Assembly: GCA_045636925.1 (NCBI GenBank)
Contig: JAZTYK010000020.1
Location: 1-63,536, forward strand
DNA: 63,536 bases
Source of the DNA: JAZTYK01 sp045636925
Lineage (GTDB): Bacteria; Bacillota; Clostridia; Oscillospirales; Butyricicoccaceae
Reading direction: 5' to 3'
A model generated the notes under the pieces. That model did no database searches, had not been told where the DNA came from, and saw only the letters and a list, made by a program, of their open reading frames with translations. A program made the translations under genes and the position numbers. Shown in pieces: positions 8,500 to 17,765 of this stretch. How positions within the stretch are numbered: position 1 is the stretch's first letter; each line of letters starts with the position of its first letter.

Positions 8500-8540
8500 T
8501 GTTGCACCTCCGAATATTAGAATAATGAAATCAGCGAAAA

Positions 8541-8828
8541 TTAGCCGATGGTCTTGATGACCACCTTGGTATAGGGCTGTCTGTGGCCCTGCTTTCTGCG
8601 GTAGTTCTTCTTGGGCTTCATCTTGTAAACGATGATCTTCTTCTGCTTGCCGGACTTGACCACTTCACCGGTGACCTTGCCGCCCATGCTGACCTCGCCC
8701 TCGTTGCCGACCATGATGGTCTCGAACTCAACTTCAGCACCGTTCTCCAGCTCCAGCTTCTCGACGTAGATCTCGTCGCCTTCGCAGACCTTGTACTGCT
8801 TGCCGCCAGTCTTAATAATTGCGTACAT
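8541..8828 (-). CDS. rplU: 50S ribosomal protein L21
   Basis: A 95-residue ribosomal protein with the family start MYAIIKTGGKQYKV and the conserved C-terminal KPKKNYRRKQGHRQPYT. An in-frame ATG seven codons upstream lies within the ribosome-binding region (GGAGAGGTGTAAAGGA), so I use the inner ATG. It is the first gene of rplU-rpmA, with a strong promoter at 8915-8943 and a leader of about 80 bases. Confidence 0.96.
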   Translation of the reverse strand: MYAIIKTGGKQYKVCEGDEIYVEKLELENGAEVEFETIMVGNEGEVSMGGKVTGEVVKSGKQKKIIVYKMKPKKNYRRKQGHRQPYTKVVIKTIG

Positions 8829-8834
8829 TCCTTT

Positions 8835-8908
8835 ACACCTCTCCTTCATTTACGGACTCGCTCTGGGGGTGGGAGACACGCTCCACTTGCGTACCCGTTC
8901 AATGCGGC
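8835..8908 (-). promoter_or_regulatory. Leader of rplU, possible L21 autoregulatory element
   Basis: The transcribed leader of rplU on the minus strand contains TTGAACGGGTACGCAAGTGG followed by a hairpin-rich segment. The position fits the L21 leader family known from Firmicutes, in which the ribosomal protein represses its own synthesis. I identify it by position and resemblance only; a covariance search would settle it. Confidence 0.45.
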
Positions 8909-8914
8909 TTTGTT

Positions 8915-8943
8915 ATTATAACGCACCGGGGGTGGAAAGTCAA
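8915..8943 (-). promoter_or_regulatory. Promoter of rplU-rpmA
   Basis: Minus strand: TTGACT (8943-8938), a 17-base spacer, TATAAT (8920-8915). A near-consensus vegetative promoter. Confidence 0.9.
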
Positions 8944-8985
8944 GGATTTTCTTGCCTTTTTTCGCATTTTTTTGGAGAAAAATTC

Positions 8986-10206
8986 TTATTTTTTCTCTTC
9001 CCGCAGCATCACGGGATTTGTGCGCCAATCATTGCCCAGGGGGATACTCCGATGGGCCGGCAAAGCCAGATGGTACAGGTCACAGCGCAGTGTTTCGCGG
9101 GTAAAGGATTCCTCCACCGTGCCTCCCAGATCCCTTGCGTGGGCAGGCTTGGTGATGATGGGGAGGCTGGCTGTTTTGGCGGCCTTCCGCAGGATCTCCT
9201 GTCCGCGTGCGGTAAAGCCCAATACCCGAATATAGGCGGGAGGGGCAGCGCTTTCTTCTGCGGTAATCCCCAAATAAGCGCACAGCAGCATCCGTCGCAC
9301 ACGGGCCAGCGGATACCGTTTGGTCTGGGCAGCTTCTGCCATGCCCTGCAGACTGCGTCTTTGGCGAATGGCACTGTACAGGCGGTGCTCCAGACCCTCG
9401 GTGGCATCGGGCAGAGTAGAGAGATCTTCCATACGCAGCCGCAGCAGGTGAGGCAGCGCGACAGCATCCAGCTGGGCAGTGCTGGTTATCAGCAGGCCGT
9501 TACGCTTGGCTTCCCGCAGGATCTCTGCAGAAGATTCAGGCATATAGGAAGAAAGGATATCAAACTGTTCGTCACCGGCCATTTGCCGCAGCAGGGAAGC
9601 AGAGGCGAAGCGGCCCACGACCTGGTCATCATCGTGGGAGACTCCTGCGCGAGGGATGGCATGGGGGACGATAGCCAGCTTTTGTGCCTGCAGCGCTTTG
9701 CAGTATTCAATGGCAAGGATATTATTGGGCTTCCGCAGCAGCTGGGCTCGCTCCTGCACCTGCTGGTACAAGGCGCGCTCCCGGGCGGCGGCATAGGAAA
9801 TGCCGGTGCGCAGATGCGCAAGGGTGTCCTGCACCGTCTTATGCTCCAGCAGCAGACCGGCCAGCTCCATCAAGGCGGCGGTGTCAGCATCCTCTGCGCC
9901 AAAGCTCAGATCGGTGACCTGTCCCAACGCTGCCAGAATGGCGACTGCCGAAGAGGCAAAACCCTCGGCAGACCGCAGGGCATAAGGAGCGGGAAGCTCC
10001 AGCACAAGATCCGCTCCGTTTTGCAGAGCGGCCTTTGCCCGCAAATGCTTTGGCAGCAGGGCACACTGTCCCCGCTGGACAAAATTGCCGGACATACAGC
10101 ACACGATGCCGGTGTCTTCGCCCAAAAGCTGTCGGGTCTCGCTCAAAAGATGGGCGTGTCCGTTATGAAATGGATTAAATTCTGCTACGATGCCGCAAAT
10201 TTTCAT
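8986..10206 (-). CDS. tmcAL: tRNA(Met) cytidine acetate ligase TmcAL
   Basis: This family (formerly YlbM) activates acetate with ATP and forms N4-acetylcytidine at the wobble base of elongator tRNA-Met. The 406-residue product opens with GIVAEFNPFHNGH, the nucleotidyltransferase HxGH-type signature, and contains MSGNFVQRG and AGVSHDDD, all typical of the family. The start is the internal ATG giving MKICGIV, preceded by TTGGAGC; the nine upstream codons have no support. It is divergent from ackA, whose product also handles acetate. Confidence 0.93.
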   Translation of the reverse strand: MKICGIVAEFNPFHNGHAHLLSETRQLLGEDTGIVCCMSGNFVQRGQCALLPKHLRAKAALQNGADLVLELPAPYALRSAEGFASSAVAILAALGQVTDLSFGAEDADTAALMELAGLLLEHKTVQDTLAHLRTGISYAAARERALYQQVQERAQLLRKPNNILAIEYCKALQAQKLAIVPHAIPRAGVSHDDDQVVGRFASASLLRQMAGDEQFDILSSYMPESSAEILREAKRNGLLITSTAQLDAVALPHLLRLRMEDLSTLPDATEGLEHRLYSAIRQRRSLQGMAEAAQTKRYPLARVRRMLLCAYLGITAEESAAPPAYIRVLGFTARGQEILRKAAKTASLPIITKPAHARDLGGTVEESFTRETLRCDLYHLALPAHRSIPLGNDWRTNPVMLREEKK

Positions 10207-10284
10207 AAAAAAGAGCTCCAAACTTGTTGTCAAATCTTTTGGTTTGTAGTATCATAAAAGAGTATGAGCAGGGAAAAAACGGTT

Positions 10285-10313
10285 TTGATGCGTCCCTACG
10301 CATACAGTATAGC
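10285..10313 (+). promoter_or_regulatory. Probable promoter of ackA
   Basis: TTGATG at 10285-10290, a 17-base spacer and TATAGC at 10308-10313, about 38 bases ahead of the ackA start. The -10 is imperfect. Confidence 0.5.
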
Positions 10314-10350
10314 ACAAAATTATTAATTATGAAATAGGAGTGTTGAAAAC

Positions 10351-11553
10351 ATGAATGTATTGGTCATCAACGCAGGTAGCTCTTCTCTGAAGTATCAGCT
10401 GCTGAACCCCGAGACCGGCGCTCTGCTGGCTAAGGGTCTGTGCGAGCGTATCGGCATCGACGGCAAGTTCACTTACAAGCCTCAGGTAGAGGGCAAGGAA
10501 GTTCTGGACGCCGTTGACGTGGCTATGCCCACCCATTCCGAGGCTATCCAGGCTGTTCTGGATGCTCTGGTCGACGAGAAGAACGGTGTGATCGCCAGCA
10601 TGAAGGAGATCGACGCTGTGGGTCACCGTGTTGTTCACGGCGGCGAGAAGTTTGCTCAGAGCGTTATCATCACTGATGAAGTCATGGCTGCCATCGAAGA
10701 GTGCAACGCCCTGGCTCCTCTGCACAACCCCGCCAACATCACCGGCATCAACGCCTGCAAGGCCATTATGCCCGGCGTTCCCATGGTCGCTGTCTTTGAC
10801 ACTGCTTTCCATCAGACCATGCCTCCCGTTGCTTACACCTACGCTCTGCCCTACGAGTACTACGAGAAGGACGCTGTCCGTCGTTACGGCTTCCACGGCA
10901 CCTCTCACAAGTATGTTTCTCAGCGTGCTGCTGCTATGCTGGGCAAGGATCCCGCTGAGCTGAAGCTGGTTTCCTGCCACCTGGGCAACGGTTCCTCCGT
11001 CACCGCTGTTTCCGGCGGTAAGAGCGTGGATACCTCCATGGGCTTCACCCCCCTGGCCGGTCTGCCCATGGGCACCCGTGCCGGTGACCTGGATGCCGGT
11101 ATCCTGGAGTACCTGATGAACAAGTACGACATGGGCATTAAGGAAATGGTCTCCATCCTGAACAAGAAGTCCGGTGTGCAGGGCGTCTCCGGCGTTTCCT
11201 CTGACTTCCGTGATCTGGAGAATGCCGGTAAGGAAGGCAATACCCGCGCTTCTCTGTCTGTTGAAATGTTCAACTACGGTGTTAAGAAGCTGATCGGTTC
11301 TTATGCTGCTGCTATGGGCGGCGTAGATGCCATCATCTTTACTGCCGGTGTTGGTGAAAACTCCAAGAGCCAGCGTATGGACATCGCTTCCGGTCTGGAG
11401 TTCATGGGCGTCAAGATGGATGCTCAGAAGAACGACGTCCGCGGCAAGGAAGCTGTCATCTCTGCTGACGATTCCAAGGTCAAGGTCCTGCTGATCCCCA
11501 CCAACGAAGAGCTGATGATCGCCATGGACACCATGAATCTGGTCAAGGCCTAA
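10351..11553 (+). CDS. ackA: Acetate kinase
   Basis: Converts acetyl phosphate and ADP to acetate and ATP, the final substrate-level phosphorylation of acetate formation. The 400-residue product has the ASKHA signatures NAGSSSLKYQL at the start, VFDTAFHQTMP in the middle and GVGENS near the C-terminus. Codon choice is strongly biased (CTG, AAG, GTT, GCT), as in the highly expressed ribosomal genes nearby. No phosphotransacetylase gene adjoins it. AATAGGAG precedes the start. Confidence 0.97.
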   Translation: MNVLVINAGSSSLKYQLLNPETGALLAKGLCERIGIDGKFTYKPQVEGKEVLDAVDVAMPTHSEAIQAVLDALVDEKNGVIASMKEIDAVGHRVVHGGEKFAQSVIITDEVMAAIEECNALAPLHNPANITGINACKAIMPGVPMVAVFDTAFHQTMPPVAYTYALPYEYYEKDAVRRYGFHGTSHKYVSQRAAAMLGKDPAELKLVSCHLGNGSSVTAVSGGKSVDTSMGFTPLAGLPMGTRAGDLDAGILEYLMNKYDMGIKEMVSILNKKSGVQGVSGVSSDFRDLENAGKEGNTRASLSVEMFNYGVKKLIGSYAAAMGGVDAIIFTAGVGENSKSQRMDIASGLEFMGVKMDAQKNDVRGKEAVISADDSKVKVLLIPTNEELMIAMDTMNLVKA

Positions 11554-11582
11554 TTGGTTTTCTGCTGATCAAACATAAGAAC

Positions 11583-11619
11583 AAACCCCGCAAAGCTTCG
11601 GCTTTGCGGGGTTTTTGCA
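11583..11619. terminator. Bidirectional terminator after ackA
   Basis: A perfect 14-base-pair stem (11583-11596 with 11601-11614), a TTCG loop and T's. It can also serve the convergent gene at 11631. Confidence 0.92.
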
Positions 11620-11630
11620 TGGCAGAATGG

Positions 11631-12134
11631 CTAAGACAGCACATGGGTGATGTGCAGGAAACGGATTTTGTGGATGGGATAGGAAGAAAGGGGCCGCGTG
11701 AGGGCATCGTCGGAATGGGCGGCTATGAAAATGTTGTCCGGTGTTGGGGTGCCCCGGATCTCCAACACCACCGGTGTGTGGTGAAAGTGATTTTTCACGG
11801 TAGCAAGCTGAATAATATCCCCCGGCCGAAGGTCTTCGATGCCGGTCTCTACCGCCACCGGGCCGTGATTATGGTTGCCCAGCAGAAAATTATACAGGTA
11901 TTGCACACCGGTCCAGGCGGGGGATTTACGGTTGCCGTCGATATAGTACCAGCCGAAGGTGGGGGTGTAGTCCATGACTCCGCTGCCGGCATAGATGCAC
12001 TGGCTGGCAAAATTGGTGCAGTCACCGCCAATCCCATGGTAATTGAAATAGGCCGGATTCCGATCCAGGGCCCATTTTCGGGCATAGGCCACCGCGCGCT
12101 GGCGGTCATAGGGCAGCTCGTATCCTCTTGGCAT
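11631..12134 (-). CDS. Amidase-domain protein (cell wall hydrolase-like)
   Basis: A 167-residue protein with a putative amidase domain (Amidase_6/NlpC-P60-like). It starts with YDRQRAVAYARKWALDRN and has the hallmark GDCTNFASQCIYAGSG, whose Cys is the probable nucleophile. A downstream HHTPVVLEI segment could supply the His. There is no signal peptide, so how it would reach the wall is unclear. Related domains occur in spore-cortex and wall hydrolases of Clostridia. The family call is firm; the substrate is unknown. Confidence 0.8.
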   Translation of the reverse strand: MPRGYELPYDRQRAVAYARKWALDRNPAYFNYHGIGGDCTNFASQCIYAGSGVMDYTPTFGWYYIDGNRKSPAWTGVQYLYNFLLGNHNHGPVAVETGIEDLRPGDIIQLATVKNHFHHTPVVLEIRGTPTPDNIFIAAHSDDALTRPLSSYPIHKIRFLHITHVLS

Positions 12135-12245
12135 GTTCGATCACTCCCGTATTGGTTTGATTCAGTTTATGCGGGACATGGAAAGAATGTGTCTGCGCAC
12201 ATAAAGTAAATCCTTGAAAGATCTGGTTTTGAAAAGTGAAACAGA

Positions 12246-12274
12246 TGGACAAAAAAGCGTATATGTTTTATAAT
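12246..12274 (+). promoter_or_regulatory. Promoter of the 12323 gene
   Basis: TGGACA at 12246-12251, a 17-base spacer and TATAAT at 12269-12274. Confidence 0.8.
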
Positions 12275-12322
12275 AAGATTAAATTACGAATGAGATGAAA
12301 TGCTGAGAGGAGGGAAGGTTTT

Positions 12323-12871
12323 ATGAAGCTTTGGAATAAATACAAATCTTACTCTTTGCGAAAACAGCGGATTCTTTTTTTGATCGCAGCATATTTGCTT
12401 ATCTCCATCAGCTTTATGTGGATGCCCATCTCGGCAGAACAGACCGGACTGCCGGATTTTACGGAAGAAAAGATTCTGTCAGTCTCGATCGGAGGTTACC
12501 GTCCCACCATTTCTACCAATGACCCCGCCTTTACCGGAAAAGAGCGGGAAACGGTGTGGAACGCTATTCCGAAAATCCAAAAAGGTTTGGAGGAGGCAAC
12601 CTTTTACTGCCGCACATTTCCGCTGAATCCTTTGAACTGGCTCGCCCACAGAGGTACCTGTTTGACCATTGAAACAGAAAGCGGAACCTATCAGATCGGC
12701 ACTGTCTACAACCGTCTGTTCGTGGAGGTAAACGGTGCGGTGCGGTATTATCGCCTTCATCATGAACGGGATCGCTGGTACAACCAGCGAGTCTTTTGGG
12801 ATGAAGTAGGAGAGCTGGAATACTATATGATCGATGTAGAGCGGGCCTATCAGCATGCCCCGGGCAATTGA
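12323..12871 (+). CDS. Hypothetical single-pass membrane protein
   Basis: A 182-residue protein I do not recognise. A basic N-terminus (KLWNKYKSYSLRKQR) precedes one hydrophobic segment at about residues 18-34, and the rest is predicted outside the membrane with many aromatic residues. It has a good ribosome-binding site (GAGAGGAGGG), its own promoter and its own terminator, so it is a monocistronic gene. No close neighbour suggests a role. Confidence 0.7.
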   Translation: MKLWNKYKSYSLRKQRILFLIAAYLLISISFMWMPISAEQTGLPDFTEEKILSVSIGGYRPTISTNDPAFTGKERETVWNAIPKIQKGLEEATFYCRTFPLNPLNWLAHRGTCLTIETESGTYQIGTVYNRLFVEVNGAVRYYRLHHERDRWYNQRVFWDEVGELEYYMIDVERAYQHAPGN

Positions 12872-12890
12872 AGACCGAGATAAAATATAA

Positions 12891-12920
12891 AAGACCACCC
12901 CGTGCGGGGTGGTCTTTTGT
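12891..12920. terminator. Bidirectional terminator (12323 gene and parC)
   Basis: A perfect 11-base-pair stem (12891-12901 with 12906-12916), a GTGC loop and T's. It lies between convergent genes. Confidence 0.92.
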
Positions 12921-12936
12921 GTATTGGGATAGACCT

Positions 12937-15120
12937 TTACAGCAGAGACAGCTGCTTGTCGGGGGCGTCTTCCTCCCGGATCAGTGCGCCGGCGGCGGGC
13001 AGGCTGCGGGTGCGGTAGCGGGGCAGGTTTTCGATGCCGGAATCAGAAGCCAGACAGGCGCGAGTGACGGTCTGATTCTTCTTCAGGGTCATGACTGCCA
13101 CGCCCTGGGTGGCGCGGGTGGTCTTGGCCTGCAGCAGGGCGGTGTTCACCAGCAGGATGCGGGTGGGGGAATACAGTGCCAGCTCGGCATCTTCTTCCAG
13201 TGCAAAGGCGGCAACCAGAGGGCTCTTGTCAGAATAAGCGCCGGTGAGCTTTTTGCGGTTGGACTTGGTCTCAAAGGTGCTGAGTTCTACCTTGGCAACC
13301 TTTCCGTTTTCAAAAACCGTGATCAGACTGCCCTTGTATTTGCCGGGCAGGAAGGCGTAGATGGGGGCTTCGCCATCGTCCATGCCCAGCTTTTGGGGCA
13401 GATAATCGCCCAGCACGCTGGCCTTGCTGTCTTCAAACTCGCTGAGCTTGGTCTTGTAAGCCTGGCACTGGTTGGTGAGGAAGATGATCTCACGGGCATT
13501 GCTGCATTCAATGCTCTGGTGCAGGCTGTCACCGTCCTTGAACTTCTGCTCGCCGCTCATGCGCAGAGACTGGGGGGTGATCTTTTTAAAGTAACCTTCT
13601 TTGGACAAAAAGACGGTAACGGCATAATCCTCTACCTGATCTTCTTCGCTGTATTCTTCAATCTCAGCTTCATACACGATGCTGGTGTGGCGCTTGGTGG
13701 GGAACTTTTTGATGACGTTTTCCAGTTCCTTGATGATAACCTTCTGGATCTTCTTTTTGCTGCTCAGCAGATCTTCCAGATCTTCGATCTCTTCCTCCAA
13801 AGCGGTGGTTTCACTGAGGCGTTTTAAGATGTGTTCTTTGTTGATGTTGCGCAGCTTGATCTCGGCGATGAACTCGGCCTGCAGCTCGTCGATGCCAAAG
13901 CCGATCATCAGATTGGGTACTACCTCGGCATCGGCCTCGGTGTCGCGGATGATGGCGATAGCCCGGTCAATATCCAGCAGGATCTTCCGCAGACCCTTCA
14001 GCAGGTGCAGCTTTGCTTTCTTTTTCTGCAGGTCAAAATGCACTCTTCTGCGGACACATTCGGTACGCCAGGCAGTCCACTCTTCCAAAATCTCGCCAAC
14101 ACCCATGACGCGGGGAATGCCGCCTGCCAGAATGTTGAAGTTGCAGGAGAAGCTGTCGCAGAGGGGCGTCATCTTCATCAGCTTTTGCATCAGCTTGTCG
14201 GGGTCATAGCCGCGCTTAAGGTCGATGGTCAGCTTCATGCCCTGCAGACCGGTCTCGTTGCGCATATCGGCGATCTCGCGGATCTTACCGGCCTTGATCA
14301 GGTCGGTGACCTTGTCGATGATGGCTTCGATGGTGGTGGTGTAGGGGATCTCGGTGATCTCGATGAGGTTGTCTTTTTTGAAATATTCCCACTTGCAGCG
14401 CACTTTAAAGCTGCCGCGGCCGGTGCGATAGATTTCTTCCATCTGTTTCTGATCAAAGATCAGCTCGCCGCCGGTGGGGAAGTCGGGGGCGGTGAGGGTA
14501 CTCAGCAGATCATGATCGGGGTTCTTGATGCGCTCGATGGCGGTGCGGCATACCTCGTTTAAGTCAAAACCACAGATATTGCAGGCCATGCCGACGGCAA
14601 TGCCCAGATTCGAGCTGACCAGAATGTTGGGGAAGGTGGTGGGCAGCAGCGTGGGCTCTTTCATGGTGCCGTCATAGTTGTCCACAAAATCAACAGCATC
14701 GCAGTCGATGTCGGCAAACAGCTCGGTACAGATCTTGTCCAGCTTGGCCTCGGTATAACGGGAGGCGGCATAGGCCATATCGCGGGAATAGACCTTGCCG
14801 AAGTTACCCTTGCTGTCGATAAACGGCATCAGCAGGGATTCATTGCCTCGTGCCAGACGCACCATGGTCTCGTAGATGGCACCGTCACCGTGGGGGTTTA
14901 AACGCATGGTCTGACCTACGATATTGGCGCTCTTGGTGCGGTTGCCATTCAGCAGACCCATCTTGTACATGGTGTACAGCAGCTTGCGGTGAGAGGGCTT
15001 GAAGCCGTCGATTTCCGGCAGGGCACGGGAGAGGATGACGCTCATGGCGTAGGGCATATAGTTTTCTTCCAGCGTCCGGATGATGGGCGCTTCGATGAAC
15101 TTGTTTTCGTAATGTTTCAC
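12937..15120 (-). CDS. parC: DNA topoisomerase IV subunit A (ParC-like)
   Basis: A type IIA topoisomerase subunit that cleaves and rejoins DNA. The 727-residue product has the breakage-reunion domain with PSHRKLLYTMYKMGL and the catalytic-tyrosine region AASRYTEAKL. A shortened C-terminal beta-propeller region follows. It starts 14 bases after parE ends, on the same strand. Clostridia often carry this parE-parC pair besides gyrB-gyrA; the exact gyrase versus topoisomerase IV assignment rests on C-terminal features I cannot fully judge. Confidence 0.88.
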   Translation of the reverse strand: MKHYENKFIEAPIIRTLEENYMPYAMSVILSRALPEIDGFKPSHRKLLYTMYKMGLLNGNRTKSANIVGQTMRLNPHGDGAIYETMVRLARGNESLLMPFIDSKGNFGKVYSRDMAYAASRYTEAKLDKICTELFADIDCDAVDFVDNYDGTMKEPTLLPTTFPNILVSSNLGIAVGMACNICGFDLNEVCRTAIERIKNPDHDLLSTLTAPDFPTGGELIFDQKQMEEIYRTGRGSFKVRCKWEYFKKDNLIEITEIPYTTTIEAIIDKVTDLIKAGKIREIADMRNETGLQGMKLTIDLKRGYDPDKLMQKLMKMTPLCDSFSCNFNILAGGIPRVMGVGEILEEWTAWRTECVRRRVHFDLQKKKAKLHLLKGLRKILLDIDRAIAIIRDTEADAEVVPNLMIGFGIDELQAEFIAEIKLRNINKEHILKRLSETTALEEEIEDLEDLLSSKKKIQKVIIKELENVIKKFPTKRHTSIVYEAEIEEYSEEDQVEDYAVTVFLSKEGYFKKITPQSLRMSGEQKFKDGDSLHQSIECSNAREIIFLTNQCQAYKTKLSEFEDSKASVLGDYLPQKLGMDDGEAPIYAFLPGKYKGSLITVFENGKVAKVELSTFETKSNRKKLTGAYSDKSPLVAAFALEEDAELALYSPTRILLVNTALLQAKTTRATQGVAVMTLKKNQTVTRACLASDSGIENLPRYRTRSLPAAGALIREEDAPDKQLSLL

Positions 15121-15134
15121 GCGGCCATCTCCTT

Positions 15135-17174
15135 TCAGCTGATATCTGCCAGATCCAGATACTGGGCGCCATTTTCTGCGATGAAGTCCTTTCTGCCGGC
15201 AAGGTTGTCACCCAGTAGCAGGTCAAACATGGCGGCAGTGGCGGCGGCATCTTCGGGCATGACCCGCAGCAAGCGGCGGGTGTCGGGGTTCATGGTGGTC
15301 TCCCACATCATTTCGGGCTCGTTTTCACCAAGACCCTTGGAGCGCATGATGGTGTACTTTTTGCCCTCCAGCTTCTTTACAAGGGCGTCTTTTTCTTTGT
15401 CGGTATAGGCAAAGTAAGATTTGTCCTTGACGGTGATCTCGTACAGGGGACTTTCCGCGATATAAACAAAGCCCTCCTGGATCAGCTGGGGGGTCAAGCG
15501 GTACAGCATGGTCAGAATCAAGGTGCGGATCTGATAGCCGTCCACGTCGGCATCGGTACAGATGATGATCTTGTTCCAGCGCAGAGCATTGATATCGAAA
15601 GATGCCATATCCTTGGCCTTGCTCTTGGCTTTCACTTCGACACCGCAGCCCATGACGCGGATCAGATCCAGAATAATATCGTTCTTGAAGATCTTGTCAT
15701 ATTCGGCCTTCAGACAGTTGAGGATCTTACCACGCACCGGCATCAGCGCCTGGAACTCGGGGTCGCGTCCGGTGAGGCAGGAGCCCAGTGCAGAGTCGCC
15801 CTCTACGATATACAGCTCGCGGCGGCTGACATCACGGGTGCGGCAGTCTACGAACTTCTGCACACGGTTGGCGATGTCCACGGTGCCGGCCAGCTTCTTT
15901 TTCAGATTCAAGCGGGTGCGCTCGGCCTGCTCGCGGGAGCGCTTGTTGATGAGCACCTGATCGGCGATGCGGTCGGCCTCCTGCTTGTTTTCGATGAAGT
16001 AAACTTCCAGAGATGCCCGCAGGAACTCGGTCATCATTTCCTGGATAAACTTGTTGGTGATGGACTTTTTGGTCTGGTTCTCATAAGAGGTCAGGGTGGA
16101 GAAACCGTTGGTCACCAAAATCAGACTGTCAGTGATATCGGCCCAGGAGATCTTTTCGTTCTTCTGATATTTGCCGCTTTTCTTGAGATAGGCATCCAGT
16201 GCGGAAACAAAAGCGCTCTTGGCGGCCTTTTCGGGGGCGCCACCATGCTCCAGCCAGGAGGAGTTGTGGTAATACTCAATGATGGGATTGGTGTTGGAGA
16301 AGCAGAAGGCGGCTTCTACCTTGACCCGGTACTCCGGCTTGTCCTCGCGGTCACGACCCTTTTTTTCTGCCTTGCAGAAATAGGGGGTGCTGAGGAGCGC
16401 GGGTGCGGCAGCGGGCTCTTCGCCTTCCTTCTGGGGCGCAATGCCGGCCAGTTCTTCTGCATAGTCCAGAATGCCGCGCTCATAGACAATCTCAAAGGTC
16501 TCGAACTTTCCGGGCTGAGTCTCGTTTTTCAGCACGAACTTCAGTCCGGCATTTACCACAGCCTGGCGCTTCAGGGTCTCGGAGAAGAACTCCAGCGGAA
16601 TGTTAATGTCAGTAAAGACCTCCAGGTCGGGCTTGAAGCGCTGGCAGGTGCCGGTCTTTTTGCCGGTATAGGGGGTCTTGCGCACGCCGTGGGGCGCATC
16701 GGTGACATTTTCGCCCTTGCGGAATTCCAGTTCGTAGAGGAAACCGTCACGACGAGAGGTGACTGTCATGTATTCCGAGGCATACTGGGTGGCACAGGCG
16801 CCCAGACCGTTGAGACCCAGAGAGTATTCATAGGTCTCGCCGCTGTTGTTCTGATACTTGCCGCCGGCGTACATCTCGCAGTAGATCAGCTCCCAGTTGT
16901 AGCGCTGTTCTTTCTCATTGTAGTCCAAAGGCACGCCGCGGCCAAAGTCCTCGATTTCGATGGACTTGTCCAGGTAGCGTGTTACATGGATGATGTTGCC
17001 GAAGCCTTCGCGGGCTTCGTCGATGGAGTTGGAGAGAATTTCAAAGAAGGCGTGCTGACAGCCATCCAGACCGTCAGAACCAAAGATAACACCGGGACGC
17101 TTGCGTACACGGTCTGCGCCTTTCAGCGAAGAAATGCTCTCGTTGCCGTATTCCTGTTTCACTTTTTTTGCCAT
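15135..17174 (-). CDS. parE: DNA topoisomerase IV subunit B (ParE-like)
   Basis: ATPase subunit of a type IIA topoisomerase. The 679-residue product has the GHKL ATPase fold: VRKRPGVIFGS, EILSNSIDEA with the Mg-binding Asn, and EDFGRGVP. The TOPRIM motif EGDSALGSC and the C-terminal IMRSKGLGE follow. It has a strong promoter at 17233-17261 and precedes parC as a two-gene operon. Confidence 0.9.
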   Translation of the reverse strand: MAKKVKQEYGNESISSLKGADRVRKRPGVIFGSDGLDGCQHAFFEILSNSIDEAREGFGNIIHVTRYLDKSIEIEDFGRGVPLDYNEKEQRYNWELIYCEMYAGGKYQNNSGETYEYSLGLNGLGACATQYASEYMTVTSRRDGFLYELEFRKGENVTDAPHGVRKTPYTGKKTGTCQRFKPDLEVFTDINIPLEFFSETLKRQAVVNAGLKFVLKNETQPGKFETFEIVYERGILDYAEELAGIAPQKEGEEPAAAPALLSTPYFCKAEKKGRDREDKPEYRVKVEAAFCFSNTNPIIEYYHNSSWLEHGGAPEKAAKSAFVSALDAYLKKSGKYQKNEKISWADITDSLILVTNGFSTLTSYENQTKKSITNKFIQEMMTEFLRASLEVYFIENKQEADRIADQVLINKRSREQAERTRLNLKKKLAGTVDIANRVQKFVDCRTRDVSRRELYIVEGDSALGSCLTGRDPEFQALMPVRGKILNCLKAEYDKIFKNDIILDLIRVMGCGVEVKAKSKAKDMASFDINALRWNKIIICTDADVDGYQIRTLILTMLYRLTPQLIQEGFVYIAESPLYEITVKDKSYFAYTDKEKDALVKKLEGKKYTIMRSKGLGENEPEMMWETTMNPDTRRLLRVMPEDAAATAAMFDLLLGDNLAGRKDFIAENGAQYLDLADIS

Positions 17175-17232
17175 GAAACTTACTCCTTATCTATATTGGA
17201 AGGATCTTCCAAGTAAAAAACTCATACGTTTT

Positions 17233-17261
17233 ATTTTACTCAATTTTCTCCCCTGTGTCAA
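17233..17261 (-). promoter_or_regulatory. Promoter of parE-parC
   Basis: Minus strand: TTGACA (17261-17256), a 17-base spacer, TAAAAT (17238-17233). Confidence 0.88.
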
Positions 17262-17333
17262 ATCTTATTCTTTGTATGAAACTGGGAATATTCGGTGAGA
17301 ATAAGGCTATATTGTAACACGGAGGTGCCGCGC

Positions 17334-17588
17334 ATGGGGCTTTTACAAAAATGGATGGGGAAAGCGCCGGAAGACCCGGAGGAAGCACGAAAGAAACAAC
17401 TGCTGGAGGACTATTACCGTGCCAGAGAAGAACTGCGCCGCAGCCGGGCGGCCTTTGAGGCTGTTACCGATCCTGCGCTGATCTCGGCCTGCATTTATGA
17501 CCTGAATGCCGCCCAAAGCCGATGTTCGTATTTGTTGCAATGCCTGCGGGAAAGCGGTGCCGAAGAGCCGGTGGGGACGATACATTAA
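17334..17588 (+). CDS. YaaL-type (DUF2508) small protein
   Basis: An 84-residue, highly charged helical protein (EEARKKQLLEDYYRAREELRRS) followed by FEAVTDPALISACIYDLNAAQSRCSYLL. That pattern and length match the DUF2508/YaaL family of Firmicutes, whose members often lie beside sporulation genes. I start at the ATG at 17334 because GGAGGTG lies nine bases upstream; an earlier in-frame ATG has no ribosome-binding site. A terminator follows at 17654. Confidence 0.7.
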   Translation: MGLLQKWMGKAPEDPEEARKKQLLEDYYRAREELRRSRAAFEAVTDPALISACIYDLNAAQSRCSYLLQCLRESGAEEPVGTIH

Positions 17589-17653
17589 GATTTGGAAAAT
17601 ACACAGATATGTGGTATGCTGAAATCAAGCGAGATCGAAGCAGACACGCAATG

Positions 17654-17682
17654 TCCGCAGCGGAAAACGCTGCGGATTTTTT
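17654..17682 (+). terminator. Terminator after the YaaL-type gene
   Basis: A nine-base-pair stem (17654-17662 with 17668-17676), a GAAAA loop and a T-run. It separates this gene from the sigma factor operon. Confidence 0.88.
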
Positions 17683-17765
17683 GTTTTTTATGAGATAATC
17701 GTTCGTCTCATTCGTTTAATAAGTGAAAGGGGAAGAAAAACCGCCTTTCAGAAAGGAGCGGGCCA

